Source: Gnetum montanum (taxonomy: Eukaryota; Streptophyta; Gnetopsida; Gnetales; Gnetaceae). From it: 51,527 nucleotides of DNA. Both the position numbers and the translations under genes were made by a program. Below, in pieces: positions 22,541-32,600 of the stretch (positions are counted from its first letter, which is position 1; the number at the start of each line of letters is the position of its first letter). Location: the NCBI GenBank assembly GCA_015680685.1, contig MNCI01004165.1, forward strand, positions 64,001 to 115,527, read 5' to 3'. The notes under the pieces are model-generated. The model was not told the origin of the DNA, ran no database searches, and saw only the letters and a list, made by a program, of their open reading frames with translations.

Positions 22541-23340
22541 AGACGAACGGAGAATCTTTCTTCATGAGTTCCACCAACAGCGTGGCGATCTTCGAGAAAT
22601 TTTTGATGAAGCACCGGTAGTAACTAGTGTGGTCAAGAAATGACCAAACATCTTTTATAATGCTTGGTTGCCTGGTAATACCTTGGATGACCTTGCTTTT
22701 TTCAGGATCCACACAAATCCTTGTTTGTGAAATACGATGCCCTAGCATAATGCCCTCTTGGACCATTAAGTGGCTTTTCTGCCAGTTGAGCCATAGATTG
22801 GTTTCCATACATCTTTTTATACCTTGCTCAAGGAGGTCCAAGGCTTAGTCAAACATGGTTCCATAGGTAGAGAAGTCATCCATGAAGACTTCTACCCCAT
22901 TTCCAATTTGTTGCTGGAAGATGCTGAGGACCAGGTGTTTGAAAGTTGCGGGCACATTACATAGGCCAAAAGGCATCTTTTTGTATGTGAAAGTCCCCAA
23001 GGGACTTGTGAAGGTTGTCTTGGTCTAGTCTTCTAGCACAATTTGGATTTGGTTATAGCCACTATAACCATCCAAAAAGCTTTAATAACAATTCCTCGCA
23101 ATGGTATCCAATACTTGGTCCACAAATGGGAGTGGAAAGTGATCTTTGAAGGTAGGCATGTTGAGTAATCAAAAATCTATGTAGACCCTCCATTTTTCAT
23201 CCTTCTTTGGCACAATAATAAGTGGGTTGACTCATTCACTATTGAAAATGGAATAGATGAACCTTGCTTTCAGCAGCTACTCGATTTCATCTTTGACAAC
23301 CTACTTCAGTTTAGGGTTCAGTGGTCTTTGTGGTCATCGT
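22541..23340 (-). pseudogene. E2 reverse transcriptase (partly open)
   Basis: Reverse transcriptase with the catalytic box intact: G-V-E-V-F-M-D-D-F at 22875-22886 and flanks. Upstream pieces match E1 block by block (YSFLDGYSG region near 23060-23080, GLCNVPATF-like near 22950). The thumb and connection are open over 22539-22841 with LGHRISQTRICVDPEKSKVI and CFIKNFSKIATLLVELMKKDSPF, canonical for gypsy RT. Stops elsewhere still prevent a full product. Confidence 0.82.
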
Positions 23341-23439
23341 GGCTTCATGGAGGGGTCAATATAAATTTGATGTTTTCAAACCTTGGGATCAACTCCTATT
23401 AATTTAGAATATGACCATGCAAAATTAGCTTCCCATTTA

Positions 23440-24370
23440 TTCACCACATTCAACAACTTTCTTTTTTAGGAGCGAGGGTGGCATTAATAATCACTAGCTT
23501 TCCATTTTGCAAAAATGCATATTCTAGGTGGGCTCGTAAGGGTTCAAGTTCCAAGGGCTCTTGTTTAAAACTTTCAAGGATTTGCAACTTTCCCCAATCA
23601 TCATAGTCATCAATAGTGGATACTTTTTGATGAACCTCTCCCAAATCATCCTTGCTTTCTATCTAGGTGTGTACAAGCCCCTCAGATGGTTCAATGCACA
23701 AGGTGCTACTAGTAGGATTAGCCATTAGCCACTAGGTGCCTTCTTGATTTGTGGCTACTATGTACAGGCATCGTTGAAATTGCAATTTCTCAGTACACTA
23801 ACTACATACTTGAATAGATGTCTACTTAGCGAACCATAATTGAAGCACACAGTTGCACACAAAGTCATTGTATGCGATGCATGGAACGTGCTTCTTCTTG
23901 ATCTTCCCAAAAGGATTTTCCTTTGAAATTTCAAGGGAAAGATCTCGGAGCCTCAATCTTGCATCCACCATGCTCAGTTAGGCTCTTCCCATTATGATTA
24001 GAAAGTTTCCCTTGCAATTTTCAATGCGGATGATGAGGAAATCAGCAAGATAGGACCACCCACAAACGGTGGTCACAATGTCCTCTACCAATTCCAAGGG
24101 AACAGTAATGTATTGGTTTGCCAACTCAAGCATAATGTTTCTCTTCTTTAATGGGGGTAGGTTCTAGGTCTTGTACATGTCATGTGAAATCAAGTTGACT
24201 CCAGACCCTAAATTCAGAAGAGCTTTACATGGCTCATATCCTACCACTTGAAGATAGATGAGGGGGCTTCCTAGATCAGTCACTTTCAAAGGAAGATGAC
24301 CTTCTTTTATCCAGTTGGTCACAACATGTGTGAGCATGATCGTTTGTACATTAGAGGGTGTTTGGTTTGA
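23440..24370 (-). pseudogene. E2 protease and linker (broken)
   Basis: Retropepsin region: A-L-L-N-L-G-S-G-V-N-L-I near 24200-24240, where the catalytic Asp of the DLGS motif has become Asn, followed by LPPLKKRNIMLELA, GWSYLADFLII and IIMGRA. The linker to RT (23450-23644) is open and matches 3640-3816 of E1 (LEXFKQEPLEL). Loss of the active-site Asp alone would inactivate the protease. Confidence 0.75.
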
Positions 24371-24499
24371 AGGCTACTCAAAGGGTGGAACAGTGGAGGC
24401 ATTTTGAGGTTTAGAGGCACTAGCCACAGGTGTGTGTGAGGGTATGCTTAGGTTATTGGGCCAGAGAAAGGGATGTTTCCATGGCTTGACTTCCAGTCC

Positions 24500-26365
24500 A
24501 CTTGGCTGAGGAGCTGATTGTAGGTTAACAGCCCTTGTAGTGTTGCATTATTGTTTCTGTGGTGGTATCTCTCCTTGCATAGGTGGAGCAGGTGGTAGCT
24601 AAGTGGGGTGCTATTGAGTAGGAATGGTAGGAGAAGGTGATGGAGGATAATAGAGATGTGGGCCTTCCCCCCTGGGTAATGGAGACTATGGTTAGAAATA
24701 TTGTAGGGGTGGTAGTAATTCTGAAAGGTTGCATGACTGGAAGAGTCCCACGGGGAGATTGGTTGCTGAACATAGTACCCATAGGGATCTAGCTATCAGT
24801 AAGAGTAGTGCTGCCTTGGTGGTGGAATCCCCATACTTGTGGGTGCTTCCATTGCTGAAAGTATTCATAAGGTTGTAGTGGTGCTCCACTTGGATAATAT
24901 CCTTACTTCTAGTGGAGCTGCCTGGGGTTGCCTTGTGGGTAAGGCAACCTTAAGGGTATTTACCTCTTTGCCAAGCAAGGATTCAATGCATACATCCTAG
25001 ACTCTTGTAGATGTGACATCACGGGGCTTCACCCGTTAAGATGTTCACATTGGCATACATCATCTTCCTCTGTACCGAACTCCATAACATGTTCTACTAA
25101 AACAACCTTGCCCTTACCTTTATGGTGGGGACGTTCAGCTTCCTTCTTCCTATGTCGATCATGATCATTACCTTGCTCTCTAGACTCTTCTATGATTTTT
25201 AGAACACTTTGGAATTTTTTCTCCAAAGAGTCCCACATCTTCTCGACATTTGCCGATATTTCATACGAAAATTTTTGTAGATGCAAGTTTTTTCGGTTCA
25301 CCATTGCATCTAGTGGTTATTCCTCCTCCTCTTTCTAATGGAGGGATCCTGATTAAATTTCTTTGCACTCTCCTTCTTTCTAAGTTCCCCCTCTTCTTTA
25401 GCCACCTGCTCAATTAGGTGTTGCAGTTGATAGGCCCTTAGTTCTAATAGTCACCCTTGGGCATACATGCCAAGGGTCTTTCTAGTTTCAAAGTAGAGAC
25501 CATCAATGATATGGTGAATCTATGCCCACTGAGAGTAGCCATGACCAAGGCATCGATGCAATAGTGAGTAGTATCTGCTCATGGCTACATCCACGGGTTC
25601 ATGACTACCTTGCTTCCACCCTTGGATTTGGCATCTTAGGTTTTCCACTTTGGATTAGGTTTGATATTTGTTTCTAAACATCTACAGCATTGTACTCCAT
25701 CTCTTGATTGATTATGGTTCCAAAGACTAGTACCAGCTTTCTGCTTCTTTGATGAGTGTGCTAGGGAACAACTTTACCTTTCGCCAATCATTATCGATGT
25801 TCTACAGGGTGCAAGCATCATGAACTACTTGCAAATGAGTTTGTGGATCAAAACTATATCTCCCTTTAAATTTGGGGATATTGTTCATGTTGATGCATTT
25901 GATCTCGCTATCCTTCAAGTGCCTACTGAGTATTTGAACTACCTCTATGATATAGAGCATGCTTCATGTAGTCAAAAATGGTTCATTTGAGTCATAGTCC
26001 TAATGGAGGCCACGATGTCTATGACAATTTTGGCTACCTCTCCTTTCTTGATGGTGAGGCTCGCGTGAGTGGTCATGAACTCCCTCATGCCATTACCTTC
26101 AGTCCTTTCAACCACCATCACCTCGCTCCTTTCTACCACGATTACGATCAAAGTCTAAACTAGATGAAGGTAGAGGGAAGCAAGAGGATGGAGAAGAGGG
26201 AGAGGAATCACCACCGCTCCGGTGTCAATCTCCCCCTCTACTTTGATGATAGCCTCGATCTTCCTACCCATCTTTGTTTGTGCCATGACATCTCTTGTGT
26301 GATCCTCCATCCTCCTGAGGGTCTTGATCACTTGATTGCTTATTCTAAATCATGGACTAAATGAT
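24500..26365 (-). pseudogene. E2 gag (5'-truncated, broken)
   Basis: From right to left: charged N-terminal segment, capsid core around 25450-25990, a coiled region (25029-25304, KLASTKIF..MWDSLEKKFQSVLKIIEESREQ), the Cys/His cluster V-C-Q-C-E-H near 25045, and the Pro/Tyr-rich linker with DPYGYYVQQPIS near 24780. Multiple stops. The N-terminus is replaced at about 26365 by unrelated sequence. Confidence 0.72.
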
Positions 26366-26752
26366 CTAATGCCCCAAAGGAACTTCAGCCGAATGGGAAT
26401 TGTGAAAGACAGGTTCCCATCGTCCTTGCAGCCCTTGCAGGAATAAGGGATTACTGAACTGTTTCCCCTTCATGTGTTCATACTATTCTGCCTGCTACTA
26501 GTTTCATACACGTTGGACCTTAGTAAGTCATTATTTACAGAGAAAATTATTCAAAGCTATCTCATTATTGTTTAAGTAAGTCATTATGCTCTAGTAAGTC
26601 ATTATGTGACTACGAGCACTACTTCCAATGCTTATTAAAAAAAAGCCAAAATACATACCTAAATAAAAATAAAACAAAATTACCTAAATTTTTACCTGAC
26701 AGCATCAATAAATATATTTAATTGCATGCTCATGATCAACTCAACAATGTAG
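26366..26752 (+). other. P450 copy 2 intron remnant and junction
   Basis: Low-copy sequence between the broken end of E2 and P450 exon 2. It ends in a plausible acceptor (CAACAATGTAG|GATATG, AG at 26751-26752). TAAGTCATTAT occurs three times within 26525-26605. No exon 1 is present; it was presumably removed with the E2 5' end. Confidence 0.5.
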
Positions 26753-27298
26753 GATATGTTCATGGTAGGCACTGAGACCATAGCATTGACACTGGAATGG
26801 TCAACAATGCTGCTACTGAAGCATGCTTCCGGTCTACAAAAGCTTCAACAGGAGATTGAGCAAGTAGTGGGTCTAGACTGCCATGTCCAGGAATTTGATA
26901 TCCCACATATGAAGTACCTACACTATGTTGTGAAGGATTCCATGAGACTTTGCACTATGGCTCCACTTGGGTTGCTCCGTTTCAAAATAGAGGAGGTCAA
27001 CTTGAGGGGCTTCACTCTACCAAAGGGCATGGTGTTAATGGTGAATTATTGGGCCATGAACAGAGAACCAGCTATGTGGAAAAGTCCTAAAGAATTCAGG
27101 CTTGAAAGATTCATGGATGAAGATGTTGTGGACTTATCTAGGCTATCTAATTTCAAAAGCTTGCCTTTCAGTGTAGGCAGAAGAGTGTGTCCTAGCATTG
27201 CCATGGCTTTGCCCATTGTTTTGCTGGTTCTTGCAAGACTTTTGCACACATTTGAATTTTTTCCCCATGGAGAAATAGACATGGAGGAAGGACCATGA
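26753..27298 (+). pseudogene. Cytochrome P450 copy 2, isolated exon 2
   Basis: An open exon of about 181 codons after an intact AG acceptor, covering the I-helix to the haem loop of an A-type P450 (CYP71 clan). Visible motifs: VGTETIALTLEW (I-helix), K-D-S-M-R where families have K-E-x-x-R (Asp codon 26936-26938), PKEFRLERF for the PERF box, and PFSVGRRVCPSIAMA with the haem-ligand Cys at 27188-27190 but both usual Gly positions of the loop replaced by Ser. The frame stops at EIDMEEGP, about 20 residues before the usual end, owing to a deletion relative to copy 1. With no exon 1, an altered ExxR and a short C-terminus, it cannot encode a working enzyme, although it has no internal stop. Confidence 0.82.
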
Positions 27299-27890
27299 AA
27301 TATCATGTGCTCTAAATGTTCATGAAATAAACAAACGAGCCCTCTTTAAAGTTTGTCCAACAAAGCCACGTAGTAACATAAATGGAATAAGGCCAAGTTG
27401 TAAAATAGATGGTTATAAAGGTAGATGTCAAATCTCATGGTTCATTTAAACATATAATATGGTCTACCTTAGAATAAAGTACCTTAGTATTCTATTAAAG
27501 TAAATCATGTTATCATCTTTTAAAGGATGAGTTGCATCTTAATATTTATTTCAATGAGATAACATCATAGAAGAGTTGTATATGCCTGTGGAGATTATAC
27601 GTAATAAATGAGATTATAAAACTCATTCTAATGGTTTGATTCAATTACTAATGGAAACACCTACACAAGTCATTAGGGAACAAAAGCATGGGTTATACAA
27701 AACTTATTTTGACAATGTCTACAAGAAAACAAAGAGGGATATAAAAAATGCTAATAGGAAATGTAAAAAAACAATATAATTGTAAGAGAAAAGCTTATGT
27801 CAAGCATCAAAAACGAAATACCAATACTACAACAAAATGTAATCAAGAATGAATACTACAACACAATGCAATTAAGAATGAAAAGTTAAG
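27299..27890 (+). other. 3' flank of P450 copy 2
   Basis: Paralogous to 12322-12850. Ends in a two-copy direct repeat (AATACTACAACAMAATGYAATYAAGAATGA, at 27828 and 27852) just before the copia remnant begins. Confidence 0.6.
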
Positions 27891-27959
27891 AATTTGTATT
27901 TATTGTTCTAAAATGTATACATATTTATGAATTTCTATGCATTATTTCAATTCTATTAG

Positions 27960-28984
27960 GTAGGACTATGTTATAAATTCAAAAAAAGGTAAAATAATTT
28001 ATGAAAATGGTCCAATAAATTCAAGGTGTCAATAGGTTGGTATGTATTAAACACAAAATTTGTTTTCACTAATCTAGAGTGAATTTTTTCATGAACAATA
28101 TGATAATCAATTTCAATATTCTTTGTCCATTCATAGAAGATTGGATTACCAAGAGTATGTAAAGTGGGCTTGTTATTACAAAATAAAATTATTGCCTAAG
28201 TATGATATACTTGTAAATGTTTTTCATCAAGAGGCCAACTATTAATTGGATAGACTATGTTAGGGAAAATAGATAATTATAATCATAACATAAAACTAAT
28301 ACAAAATTTAATATTGAGAAAAACTATAGTAAGAACTTAGAGAGGTTTTGGTTATTTTTCAACATGAAAATATTAGTAATAGTTCATATCTCATTAAGTC
28401 AATTCTAGAATTTCATAAATTTAAAAATGATAAAGATTCTCTCAGTCAAATAATACATATATCTTATACACATATAGCCAAATTAGTTTAATAGATTGGA
28501 AAGCTAAGTATACAATAAATACTTACCATGACATGATATGTTTCTTTAGTAAAGAAATGAGAAATAATGCATTGGTTCTTTGATTTATATGAAAGTGGAG
28601 AAGTGCCAAAGAAGGTATAATACCTAGTAATAGATCTATAAGTATTAGTACAACTAGCTGAATGACAGTGAATAGGCATATAAGTGAAAATAACTTGCAT
28701 AAGAAAGTAAAATACCTTGACTTAAGTTGCACCAAGATGGGGTTATCAAGATTACTCTAATAATTGGCTCAAGGTTTGAATTAAATATGTAATGTTTGGA
28801 TAAGTAATAGTAAGATAGATAAGTTACCTTAGAAGGAAACAATACAAAGATAAATTATCCAATAAAGGTTCACCATTTTTTTAAGCTTCAAATTCTACTC
28901 CATTAGAAATAAAGGTGGTTGTAAACTAAGGAAACTAGCATCTTCAATAATATACAACACATATTTTCTTTGTAAGAGATAAAT
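27960..28984 (-). pseudogene. Ty1/copia RNase H and RT end (left part)
   Basis: Minus-strand copia pol. Next to the E3 insertion the frame reads GIYLLQRKYVLYIIEDASFL, the standard copia segment after 'YFLGIE'. Then, with frame changes, YRSITRYYTFFGTSPLSYKSK (RNase H, 28560-28640), and near 28115-28170 NKPTLHTLGNPIFYEWTKNIEIDYH, followed by LLDHFHKLF at about 28020. The order matches the end of a copia Pol. No LTR was recognised to the left. Many stops and one probable insertion around 28200-28480. Confidence 0.78.
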
Positions 28985-28989
28985 ACCTT
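28985..28989 (+). other. Target site duplication of E3, left
   Basis: ACCTT immediately before the TG of the E3 LTR; identical to 35068-35072. Confidence 0.85.
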
Positions 28990-29808
28990 TGATGAGTGGC
29001 AAGGTACCTCTACACTCAACCATACGAATACAAGCATGCACACGCGATCCAGTTGAACTCTAAAGACTAAGTGCTTACACGCCTTATGGAACACTTAAGG
29101 TTAATCAATCGTTGTGCTCCCAAACTTACTTGTATTTTTCACGATTGTATGGTTAAGTAAGTTTGAGGTATGTGATTTTTATGTCTTTTCTCTTTTTAAT
29201 GCCTATGCTAAGAGGTGAAGGATGAAGAGACTAAATAACTAACTTTAATTAACCAAGTTCTGATTATCATAGCATTAGTATCTGTTCCCACTTACTGTAC
29301 ACACCTTGAACCACTAGTGTAATGCTACTGGGATTACCAAATTCTATTCGTTACTGGGTTACCAAGTGAAGCACACGTGCTCAAAGCGGTCGTATTGAAT
29401 GTGCTTAACTAGGAGAGTTGAGGGTTGAGAGAGATTAAGTGTCTAGGAAAGAATTTAAACATTTAACATTAATTAATTCCTATTTAGCTTAGTCCATGCA
29501 CTACAAGGTTTATTATAAAGTTCTTCTTTATTTCCATACACAAATGTTTGCTCAGGTACAATTTGCTTGAATAAAGATCTGTTCACTTTGAGACTCCTAT
29601 TGTAGGCACATGGAAATTATTCTATCTCTGGAATGGTAAAATTACGAGAGTTTTGCTAAGGGTCTAGATCTAGATGTGGAAACAAGGGACAACTACCTCT
29701 TATTTATAGAACTGGCGACACACTGCAATATCGCTTATGCGATATCACAGGGATGGACGTGATATCGCATACGCGATATCGCGATGGGTGCGATATCGCA
29801 TCCCATCA
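28990..29808 (-). repeat. E3 3' LTR
   Basis: 819 bp with TG...CA ends. The part 29277-29725 aligns to 34603-35047 of the other LTR with roughly 10% differences by eye plus small indels. Minus-strand TATA at 29703-29708. A GATATC-rich palindromic block occupies 29727-29803, between the TATA box and the LTR start. Confidence 0.88.
29727..29803 (-). repeat. GATATCGC palindrome array in the E3 LTR
   Basis: Contains CAATATCGCTTATGCGATATC, GTGATATCGCATACGCGATATCGCGATGGG and GCGATATCGCATCCC. That is four to five copies of the (C)GATATCG palindrome in both orientations. The partner LTR keeps a single copy (GTTGCGATATCGCGTCCC, 35047-35064). Confidence 0.85.
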
Positions 29809-31745
29809 TACCCCCATGATTGAATGAAAACTCGTCCTCGAGTTTCTTACAAAATATTTGGAAGGTATGGTATTATTGACCTAAATGACACTAATGGTAG
29901 ATGGGATGACATGTGAATGGATCATCATTACATTACATGACAAAATTTAGTGTTCATGACAACAGGAGTGAACACTATACACATTTGACATCCAGCCTTA
30001 TTTGGCAACTGAGAGAGAATAGAGAAGAGACAGAGAAAATAAGAAGTATATTCCTTCCAACACCAAGATTGCACTTTTTGTTGTCCATCCATAAGTCAAT
30101 CATCAATCTGGTTCCTTGCATAATCACTTCAGCACCAGTCCATTCCAAGTGTTCCCTCCAAATCCAATCTATTGTTGTATGACTACCATCTACACACATA
30201 ACACAATCTTAAATTAGCAAGGGTAAATGAATCACAATGTAGTTGATACCTTGCATCTATGTAAGGCCCATTTTTGTGACATGGCTAATGTAGATCTCGA
30301 GATATAATGTTGGTGAATACCTGAGGTGTAGGGGTTAAAAGAGAATCAAAAAAATTGGACCAAGACCCCCATGACTAAGAGTGAACCTCTGGTAGAATAA
30401 TAATGGAAAAAGATAAGGAATAAGAAATATGGAGAAAATGAAATAATGGTAACGTCGATAAAATGGATGTGAAATATGGAGATGATTAAAATAAATGTTG
30501 ATTTCAAAAATGTTTAGGGAAAAAAATTAACGATTGCACCCAAATAGGAATGCTAGTGGATCCTCCCCAAAGTCGGCTCATGTCCTTAATGCCCTGACAA
30601 TCCCACATTCAAAGAGTCTATAGGCTCTAGGAATGTCATTTGGAGACAAGAGTTAAAGTCTTAACCACAAGAGTTTATCAAAAAGAAAACAATGCATCAA
30701 CCAAAGCATGGGCTATTGATACAACCAACAATGAGGTGAAAAATGGGAAAAGAAGGATGGAAAGAAAAGAATGGAATGGAATCTCAAAATAAGGTGGTGT
30801 ACAGCCCCTTGTGTATTTCATGGTTAATGTGACTTAGTAAATCCCATTCAAAATCTAGCCTCAAACAAACCACATCCAGTGACTTCGCATTAATACATTC
30901 CGCCAATCCATCCACCTAGAGTAACAAGAATGCCTCCACGAAGATTCACAACCATTCCGATGAAATGAAAGAGAAAAGAGATAGGAAGTGAGGAGGGCCT
31001 TAGTTAGAGGGAACATTTTTATTTAGTTACATAACTAGTTCTTGTAGCCCAAATGATTATTTTGTCTAAGGGATGTGCTTTAAATTCTTACTTTTTTTTT
31101 CTTCCTCTTTTCTTGGGGTTTTTGCGTGAGAACCACACCATGCAAAGACTTATTATTTTTATTGGCTCAGCTTCCCGATAATGGAGTGATCATCAAAATG
31201 CTAGGGAAAACTCAAGAAGAAAACATCCAAGCATCCAAGAGAATGGCCAAAACAAATGTATCAAATTTCCTTGAAGTCACACCCTTCTCAATCCTTGAGT
31301 CCTTCCTTAGTTTAAGAAATACACAATCACCGATTCGTTGAAGGTTCTTATTATTAAGAAAGGGAATATACATTTCCAAGCCATGAGAGACCATAGAAAT
31401 TCATGGATGCACAGGTGAAATGAACTCATTGTTTATTATATCAAAAGAACCATACCAAAGTATCAACATCATCACTTAAAGGTAAAAAACTAAACATTAG
31501 CAATCAATGGAATACAGTTCATACCATCTTCAGAGCACTTATTAAGTGACAAAATTAACAAGAAAATGAAATAAATAAACACAAAAATAAACAATGAAGT
31601 ATGGATGATGTTGTAAAACAAAAACAAGAAGAGTTAAAGAAATTTGTAAAACAAAAATGTGTAAAAAAAACTGAAAAAAAAATTGAGGGCCTCAAATGAT
31701 TAGCATAGGTGGCCATCTCTCCCATGACTGAGTTTGAAGGGAGAG
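29809..31745 (-). other. E3 polypurine tract and post-pol noncoding tail
   Basis: On the minus strand ATCATGGGGGTATGA (29809-29823) abuts the LTR. The following 1.9 kb has no gene and is block-homologous to E1 and E2, e.g. CAAACCACATCCAGTGACTT near 30865. An open frame over 29913-30182 lacks any recognisable feature. Confidence 0.65.
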
Positions 31746-31747
31746 AT

Positions 31748-32600
31748 CTAAAATAAGGAGTGAGGTTGTCCTCTCTCAAATGTGCTATATGCATAGACTA
31801 CTCTAGGTTCATGATAAGGGTTGGTCGGTTGCACACAGACTAGTATTCTTCTATCGGAGTACTCATTTGGATTCTCTAAGAGTTTCCAACTTCCCTCAAT
31901 TGGTGGTTTCAAATTAAGGGTTGGAAGTTGGCGACACTCTTGGTCTAGTGCATCTATACTTTCTACATGGGTGCAAGATGGTCCCCCAGTTAGTTCCATG
32001 CATATTGGTGGGTTTCTCTCTTCATTAGCTATCAACCATTGGGTATTCTCTTGTTGTGTGGTTGCTACATATAGGCACTTTTGTATGTTAATTTCCTAGG
32101 CACACCGGTTGCATGCAGGAGATGTTGAACATTCCTGTATGCTATCACCCTTAGTATCACTGTATGTGATGCATGGAACCTTCTTCTTCTCCATCTTTCC
32201 ATAAGTATTTTCCTTAGATATTTCTAGGGAAAGATCATGGATTCCTAGGCATGTGTTCACAGTACTAAGCCATGCCCTTTCCATTATTTTTGGGAAGTCT
32301 CCCTTGTCATTGTTGACTTGTATCACTAGGAAATTAGCTGGGTGGGACCAACCACACACAGTGGTAACAATGTCCTCCACCAATCCCAAGGGAATAGTGA
32401 TGGATTGGTCCACAAACTCTAAGCAAATATTGTTTTTCTTTAATGGAGGCAGGTTCCAGGCTTTATACATCTCTTGTAATATCAAGTTGACTTTGGAACT
32501 TGAGTCCAGAAGAGCTTTATGGTGTTCATTCCTAGCAACTTGGAGATAAATTAAGGGACTTCCAGGATCAGAGAATTTCTAGGGAAGTTGTCCTACCTTG
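31748..32600 (-). pseudogene. E3 protease, linker and pol tail (internally deleted)
   Basis: Protease block open over 32096-32485 (YKAWNLPPLKKNNI, GWSHPANFLVIQVNND, ERAWLSTVN), after a TTGACTTTGGAACTT stretch where the catalytic DLGS motif is altered. The linker follows (LIANEERNPPICMELTGG), and then the frame passes directly into ENPNEYSDRRILVCVQPTNP..FERGQPHSLF, corresponding to the C-terminal tail of E1/E2 pol. About 2.9 kb of RT-RNase H-integrase is absent without an obvious scar. Confidence 0.75.

Larger units (their letters stand above)
14621..26365 (-). mobile_element. E2: 5'-truncated Ty3/gypsy element with an extra ORF
   Basis: Minus-strand relative of E1. Reading right to left it has gag, protease, RT, RNase H, integrase, the family's noncoding tail, a promoter-like block, a ~2.7 kb extra reading frame, polypurine tract and 3' LTR. 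The 5' LTR, primer site and gag start are missing: gag sequence breaks off near 26365 and unrelated low-copy sequence follows. Its coding parts are less decayed than those of E1 (intact F-M-D-D box) but still carry stops. It lies between the two P450 copies. Confidence 0.88.

Noticed and set aside
26756-27298. Functional cytochrome P450 gene
   Set aside because: Only exon 2 is present, ExxR is altered to DxxR, the haem loop is changed and the C-terminus is cut short.
29727-29803. CRISPR-like repeat array
   Set aside because: Units are overlapping palindromes without regular spacers, inside a plant LTR.
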